Shown here in pieces: positions 58,901 through 64,000 of a stretch of DNA of 64,000 nt (its first letter is position 1; the number at the start of each line of letters is the position of its first letter). Under the pieces are notes generated by a model. That model was not told the DNA's origin, did no database searches, and worked only from the letters and a program-made list of their open reading frames with translations. Source of the stretch: Caenorhabditis elegans (taxonomy: Eukaryota > Nematoda > Chromadorea > Rhabditida > Rhabditidae); the NCBI RefSeq assembly GCF_000002985.6, contig NC_003279.8, positions 13,640,001-13,704,000 of the forward strand. The letters run 5' to 3'. A program made the translations under genes and the position numbers.

Positions 58901-61900
58901 ATTTTTCTCACATACTTTCTCTTGATTCGAATTGGAGGTGCTGGGTCTGCCAAGATCGGAGGATCCGTTGGATTCTGGGCTTCTAGGTTATGTTCAACTG
59001 GATTCTTAGGAGCCGGTGGAGATGGCTCCAACACATTGGGATCCTCTGTGCCCTTGCTCTCTGATCCATGGGCTGGGTGAACCATGCCTGCTTCCTGGGC
59101 CTGGTGATTCTTGGATTCTACCGATCCTTCTCGTGGAAGAATCTTCACCTTTAGTACCTGGTGATCTTTGGATTCTAGTGGTGAAGGATCTTTGCTCTCT
59201 GATCCTTGGTCTGGACGATCCATATTTGCGTCGATAACCTGTGGATCCTTGGATTCTTTGTCAGAATGGCTCTCTTTCGAATCGGTCGCCTGGAGATCAC
59301 CTGATCTCTGGACTGAAGGAATTAGATTTGCTTCCGCGACCTCTGGATCTTTGGATTCTACTGATTCATCCTTTCCCTTGCCCAACTCCGGCGCCTGATC
59401 CTCTGATCCTTCTCCTGAAAGATCCTTATCTGCTTCCGACTTCTTCTGGTCTTTTGCTGAAGTCTCTTGCTCCGATACTTTCTGATCTTTAAGCTCTACT
59501 TTTTCCAGAGCCTCGTCCGAATCTACCAAAAGATCCATAAAATCTACAGAATCTGGTTCGACGTCTTCAGCTGTGGGATCATTGTGATTTTCCAACTCGT
59601 GGAGAGCTTCAGGATCCTTGCGATCTTCAGGTAGTTCAGTCACTTCTTCAACAACTTCTGTAACTGGATCTTCAATGAAATCCTGAACAGTCTGAGCTTC
59701 TCGTGCTTCCATCAGATCTTCGGACTCCAGTGCTGGATTCTGAGGGTGCATGTCATCCTGTATTTGAACCTCTTCAAGGATCTTGGGATCCTTTGCTATC
59801 TGGTCTTCAACAGCTGCAGCCAGTGGATTTTCGATCGGTTCTGCAGCATTCTGTAAGTAATTTTATGATTTGATGGGATCTTTGATGAGCCTACCGCATC
59901 CAAATTCTGAATATTTTCAGTGACATCCTGCATGTGGGACAGAGGCGTTGCGATTGTAAGATCTTCATGATCCAGTAGCTCAACTTCATCGTCTTCCTCA
60001 ACTCGATTCTTGGATATTCCCTCCACCTGCACCTTAGGATCTTCCTCTACCTCTGCTGGCCGGCCTGGAAACTCCAGCTCCTCCAGATTCTCCTACAAGT
60101 TAGTGAAGAATGAATGAAAACACCAGAACATTTTCAGTAGACCAACCTGGAGGACCTGATCCTCGATCTTCCTCTGATCCTTCTCGGATTCTCCGATCTT
60201 TTCCAGCACCACCTGCTGTACCGATTCTCCGTGGAACTTTTGATCTTTAGTAGGATCCTGGAGCACAACCTGAAAGACAGATTAATTACACTCCTTTGAT
60301 GATTGGTTAAGCTTACCTTTTTCGAAGTTTGATCTTCAACTGGTTCTTCAAGGATCTGAATTTTCGCTTGCACCGCCTGAAGATCATTGGAAGCCTGAAA
60401 AAAAACTATTTCGTTTGAAAATCGGAAAATCTGCTCAGCTGAACTTCCCCAGGCAAACTCCAACAGCTCTGGAAGGACTGACCTTCCATGAACAGTCTGA
60501 CCTGGTCGATGGCCGAGTTTCCAGCCATGATCTCATGGATCCTCCGAGCATCGTAGCCTAATCTCTCGAGAAGCTTGCTGATAGCTTCCTGTCGAGCCCA
60601 CGGAAGTTGGCGAGCAATCTCGTGAAGCACTAGTGTCACATGTCGGTTCGACCATGCAGTATCTGGGAAGTCTTTGAGAACTTTGAGATGAAGGATCGGT
60701 GTTTTAAGTATTGGGAAGGCGGTTAGAAGGTCGGTGGATTCTTGAGCAGTCCCAGCAGAAGATCCTGGGAAGTTTCTGAACAATTCCAAGGATCCAGGAA
60801 GCGCCGAGATTCCAGAAAAGTTGCAGAATCTCAAAGATCCCGTGGAGGACCCTGGCTGGAGGCCTGAGCCAACAGAGTCCCCAAAAGCACTTGCAGGAGT
60901 TCCATGGAAGGTTCCAGAACCTGAACGCTTGACGGATCCTGAACCAGGTCGTACAGAGGATGATCCAGAGGATCTTAATGGAAAGTTGAAGGTCCCTGAC
61001 CCCATGGCTTGTATTGCAGAGCCAGAAGAGTTGAAAGATCCAGAAGATCCTGAGAAGTCAGGCCCTGTTTCCATCTCGTGAAACCAAAAAAGTGGATCAT
61101 ACACAGCTCCTACCGATCTTTCCGGGAGCATCGGAAGGTTCGATTGACTAGATTCCCCCGCCACAGACATGAAAGTTACAGGTCCTGAAGCATTGCCAAA
61201 TCCTGGAGTGCTCAGGCTGGAACCCATTTGAGCTGGTGAGACCTGAAAATTAGAGTTAACGAACTGAGAAAGTTAATTAAGTGGTCAAGAAAAAAACTTG
61301 GACCTAGTGGGAATTGAGCCCCGGACTTCAGATTGGTGGACGTTGAAAATCACACTGAGCCATTGGAGTAAATTTTTAGGAAACTACTAAAAACCGATTT
61401 TCCCAGTGTGTTTAGATCAATCTCACTTAGAGAAAAATATTTGGCCTAGTGGGGACTCGAACCCCGGTCTTGTGATTGGAAGATCTCTGAAATCACACTG
61501 AGCCATTCGTGCAGTTTTTGTTGAAAACGTCGGAAAATCGATTTTTGCTGTGTTTACACACTAATCTTACTATAAGAAAAGTATTTGCCACTACCCGGAC
61601 TCGAACCCCGGTCGTGTGATTGGTAGATTATCAAAATCACACTGAGCCATTTACGTAAATTTTCAGAAAACCAATAAAAATAGATTTTCCCAGTGTTTCC
61701 AAAGTAATCTAATCAATTGAACAGTTTTTGGCCTAGCGGGGAATCGAACCACGGTCGTGTGATTCATAGACCTGGAAAATCCCACTGCGCCACTTGGACA
61801 CTTTTTTTTGAAAATTTCCCAAAACGTCCAAAAATAGTACAGAAAGTAATTTTTAGCAATTCTTAGCATATAAAACCCTCAATTTACCTGTTTGGGGGAC

Positions 61901-62954
61901 ACATCGACTTTGAGCGGCGCCATTTTTTTCATTTCTTCCAATTTTCTCTCCAACATGTCGTCGAGCACAAATTTCTGGAAAATTAATTTTTTTTTTTGAA
62001 AAAAGATAGTAGAAACTTACATTCTTTGATTTTTTGGTGGTTTCCTTGCTAACCGGGAACATTTTCAGCCCGGCTTCTAGAGACAATTCTCCTTTTTGAA
62101 TTAACTGTAAAAAATCGATACTTGAAAAATTAAAAATTGATAGTTTTTGAAAATAACGGGTAATAATTGAGTGATTTTTTTTCAGAGAAAGGTTAAAATT
62201 TGATTCTCGGGGCTCCCAATAATTTTCTAGTACATTTTAGCACAGAATAAACTCAGAAAAAATTAATAGCCAGTACCCGGACTCGAACTCTGGTCTTGTG
62301 ATTGCAAGGGAATAAATGGAAAATCCCACTGCGCCATTTGGACAATATTTTAAAAATTTGGTGAAAATAACTCAATTTTTGAAAAAAATCTGGATTTTCG
62401 TTAGTTTTTGAGAAAAAAAATCTCTAATTTTGAAAATTTCCGGAACATTTTTTTTAATTAGAAAAAAAACATTTTTCAGACAGACTGAACTAAAAGGAAA
62501 AAAATTGCCCATACCCAGACTCGAACCCCGGACTTGTGATTGGAAGGGATTTCATGCAAAATCCCACTGAGCCATTCATTAATTTTATAGAAAAATGCAA
62601 AAAATCGATTTTCTTTGATTCTTCAGACTAAAAAAAATAAAAGAAAATTATTGACTCTAGCGTGGACTCGAACCCCGGTCTTGTGATTGCAAGGAATTTG
62701 GTGGAAAATCCCACTGCGCCATTTGGACACTTTTTCAAAAACTGCTAGAAATATCGTTTTTCTTTTTGTAAAAAAAAGTTTTAATGCATATTTTTACAGT
62801 TTAAAATAGAAAAAATACAAGTTTACTACAACAAACACGGAAACCCCACGGAGAAACACCACAATATCCATTAAAACTCAACCTTGGCGACTTCTGCCAC
62901 CGGTTTTGGATAAACAGCGATTAGAAACGAGTGAGGACAGAATTCTGCACACAT
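52929..62954 (-). CDS. Very large acidic low-complexity protein, about 1,929 residues
   Basis: Eleven exons on the minus strand keep one frame: 62954-62883, 62104-62021, 61974-61888, 61242-60445, 60394-60317, 60269-60147, 60092-59895, 59850-55840, 55789-55703, 53488-53404, 53095-52929. The donor of exon 4 is weak (GGGGAA|GTTCAG). The start is MCAEFCPHSFLIAVYPKPVA. Exon 4 has a Gly/Ser-rich run (GSGSVKRSGSGTFHG) and a folded-looking helical part (RHVTLVLHEIARQLPW). Exon 8 (4,011 nt) is rich in Ser, Glu, Asp, Pro, Gln and Lys, full of SEDP, KDQ and SKDP motifs, with basic patches (PKKRRRGR, RKRRKGRK) that suggest the nucleus. The last 200 residues or so look globular and helical (DKFLDYMIWSLGFGESLRVA). 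The family is not recognised. Introns 1, 3, 9 and 10 carry tRNA-like elements in sense. Confidence 0.75.
53138..53766 (-). repeat. tRNA-like elements 18-20 and left half of 21
   Basis: Copies at 53138-53209, 53281-53350, 53597-53667 and the broken copy starting at 53742, in introns 9 and 10 of the large acidic gene. Spacings are 143, 316 and 145 bp. The broken copy stops inside its B-box side, where the Helitron-like element begins. Confidence 0.85.
53765..55351. mobile_element. Helitron-like non-autonomous element of about 1.6 kb
   Basis: It begins TCTGCCAGGCAGCC. It ends with a GC-rich hairpin, GCGGGCCC-GCA-GGGCCCGC (8-bp perfect stem), followed by TAG, so the last bases are CTAG and the next host base is T. 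That is the 3' end expected of Helitrons (hairpin, CTRR, T). The host sequence on the two sides joins cleanly into one tRNA-like element. No Rep/helicase frame is seen, so it is non-autonomous. The insertion point is G|T rather than the usual A|T, and a 3-bp TCT duplication is an alternative reading. Confidence 0.65.
54975..55047 (+). pseudogene. Degenerate tRNA (Ser/Leu-like) inside the Helitron-like element
   Basis: CATGGCCGAGTGGTTAGTGC is a close match to the A-box and D-arm region of tRNA-Ser/Leu. GGTTCAATTCTACC is a good B-box region. They are spaced as in a tRNA. Stems after the D arm pair badly, so it is probably a tRNA pseudogene. It is unlike the tRNA-like array family, whose A box reads TGGCGCAGTG. 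Confidence 0.5.
55351..55692 (-). repeat. Right half of tRNA-like element 21 and elements 22-23
   Basis: The right half of copy 21 runs 55352-55400, followed by copies at 55471-55540 and 55623-55692 on the minus strand. If the Helitron-like element is taken out, copies 21 and 22 are about 142 bp apart, in step with the array. Confidence 0.85.
61301..61800 (-). repeat. tRNA-like elements 24-27
   Basis: Copies at 61301-61369, 61442-61513, 61587-61657 and 61730-61800 fill intron 3 of the large acidic gene on its sense strand, spaced 141, 145 and 143 bp. This is the most regular sub-array. Copy 24 has a damaged B box (GGGCTCAATTCC). Confidence 0.9.
62269..62730 (-). repeat. tRNA-like elements 28-30
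   Basis: Copies at 62269-62343, 62508-62580 and 62653-62730 in intron 1 of the large acidic gene. All are of the longer class with an AAGGRATTT insert between the boxes. Confidence 0.85.
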
Positions 62955-63278
62955 ATTTCTAGAAACCAGAGGAAATCTGTTTGGAAAATTGAAAAATGAG
63001 ACAGGAAAGGTGCATAAGAAGTGAGACGAATTTGTTTATAGAGAAAAAGTGGACTGATAGGTGCAAATGTATACGTGCAATATTTATACATTCAGGGAAG
63101 AACTTTAAAGAGTAATTAATTAGTTGTGAAAGTTTCTAAAATCGAAATTTTGAAAAAAAAAAATTCAAAAAAAAAAACTTTTTTTCCGAATTTTTATTTT
63201 TGAAAAATGTTTTTTTATCGATTCTCCATCTCTTATTTTAATATTTCCCTACTATTAAAAACTAGTAAAAACTTATCA

Positions 63279-63650
63279 CCACCACGCGTACTCGAACCCC
63301 GGTCGTGTGATTAGACCTGGGAAATCGCACTGCGCCATTTTTGCAAATTTTCAGATTATTTTTAGAAAAGTGTTGAAATTCATTTTGCAAGGTTTTGAGG
63401 CAAATCAGTGTAATAAAAATATTTCGGCACATTGGGGAGTCGAACCCCGGTCTTGTGACTGATAGACATGAAAAATCTCACTGCGCCACTTGAGAAATTT
63501 TTTCGGAAAATTGCTGAAAATTGCTAAAAACAAATTTTGACTATATTTTCAGAATAATCGCTCTCATAAAAAAAAATTCACCCTAATGGGGAATCGAACC
63601 CCGGTCTTGTGATTGGCAGCTCTCGGAAATCCCACTGCGCCACTTGGACA
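63279..63650 (-). repeat. tRNA-like elements 31-33
   Basis: Copies at 63279-63344, 63426-63495 and 63580-63650, spaced 147 and 154 bp, upstream of the large acidic gene. Copy 31 is about 5 nt shorter between its boxes. From 62955 to 63278 and after 63651 I see only A/T-rich DNA. Confidence 0.85.
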
Positions 63651-64000
63651 AATTTCCCTATTTTTACAGAAAATGACTAGAAATCGATATTGAGTCAAAT
63701 ATAGGACTAATTGAGACAAAATAGAAATTGTAAATTTTTCCCGAAAGTTTGAATCTTGCAGCTATTTCTTTGGTTACTTTTTTTTTGAAAATTCAAATTT
63801 TTTTGGAAATTTTTTTTTGAAGAATAAATGTTCAAAATGATGTTGTTTGTTTCATTCACTGTCAAAAAAATTCCACAAACACATTATCTGGTATGATTCA
63901 TGCACACGGTGGTCCAACGAGAACAAAGAAATTGTAAAACATAGTGTAAACGAATATTAAACACCAAAAATTAGGAGAAAATTTTGGAACATCAAAAATT

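Noticed and set aside
56679..59492. Several plus-strand open frames of 60-98 codons
   Set aside because: They are antisense to the long exon of the acidic protein, where codon bias keeps the opposite strand open.
44892..63650. Calling the tRNA-like elements functional tRNA genes
   Set aside because: The A and B boxes and the T arm are good, but the acceptor and D stems do not pair and no anticodon loop is clear.

Overview
The window looks like nuclear DNA of a Caenorhabditis nematode, most probably C. elegans. Genes are compact and interrupted, with many introns of 40-60 bp. Splice acceptors read TTTTCAG, and acceptors sit directly before several start codons, as expected for trans-spliced mRNAs. 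Non-coding DNA is AT-rich and full of short palindromic repeats. The kinase at the left end, joined over ten exons, puts its activation-loop threonine at residue 588, which matches what I recall of C. elegans DKF-1. From memory and unchecked, the order dkf-1, rpl-31, SAC phosphatase, cox-4, integrator subunit 4, calpain-like, GILT-like fits the W09C5/W04A4 part of chromosome I.

Layout. 0.5-8.4 kb (minus): dkf-1, last exon outside the window, introns packed with foldback repeats. 8.4-12.3 kb: non-coding repeats. 12.5-12.7 kb (plus): a 37-residue secreted-peptide gene with its own TATA box, below a 17-bp palindrome carrying TGACGTGG. 13.0-13.7 kb (minus): rpl-31, whose intron looks like it holds a structured RNA. 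14.2-18.1 kb (plus): an INPP5F/Sac2-type phosphoinositide phosphatase. 18.5-19.1 kb (minus): cox-4. 20.4-22.3 kb: an orphan RCC1-type exon, a coding remnant, and a frameshifted leucine-rich gene. 23.5-34.9 kb (plus): integrator subunit 4. 35.8-37.8 kb (minus): a calpain-like gene without a complete catalytic triad. 38.0-39.4 kb (plus): a small gene split by a mobile element. 39.5-41.4 kb (minus): a GILT-family gene. 42.4-44.3 kb (plus): a secreted Cys-rich protein made of three copies of one exon pair. 45.4-47.6 kb (minus): a 185-residue unknown. 52.9-63.0 kb (minus): an unknown protein of about 1,929 residues, mostly acidic low complexity.

The most unusual feature is in the last 19 kb: at least 33 tRNA-like elements with good Pol III A and B boxes, most followed by a T run, in sub-arrays with a period near 145 bp. 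They lie in introns and intergenic DNA. One is cut by an insertion of about 1.6 kb that has a Helitron-like 3' end.

The genes do not form one pathway. They cover signalling, translation, respiration, snRNA 3'-end processing, membrane lipid turnover and secreted or lysosomal proteins. All exon models were read by eye; those called confident keep an open frame across every junction.
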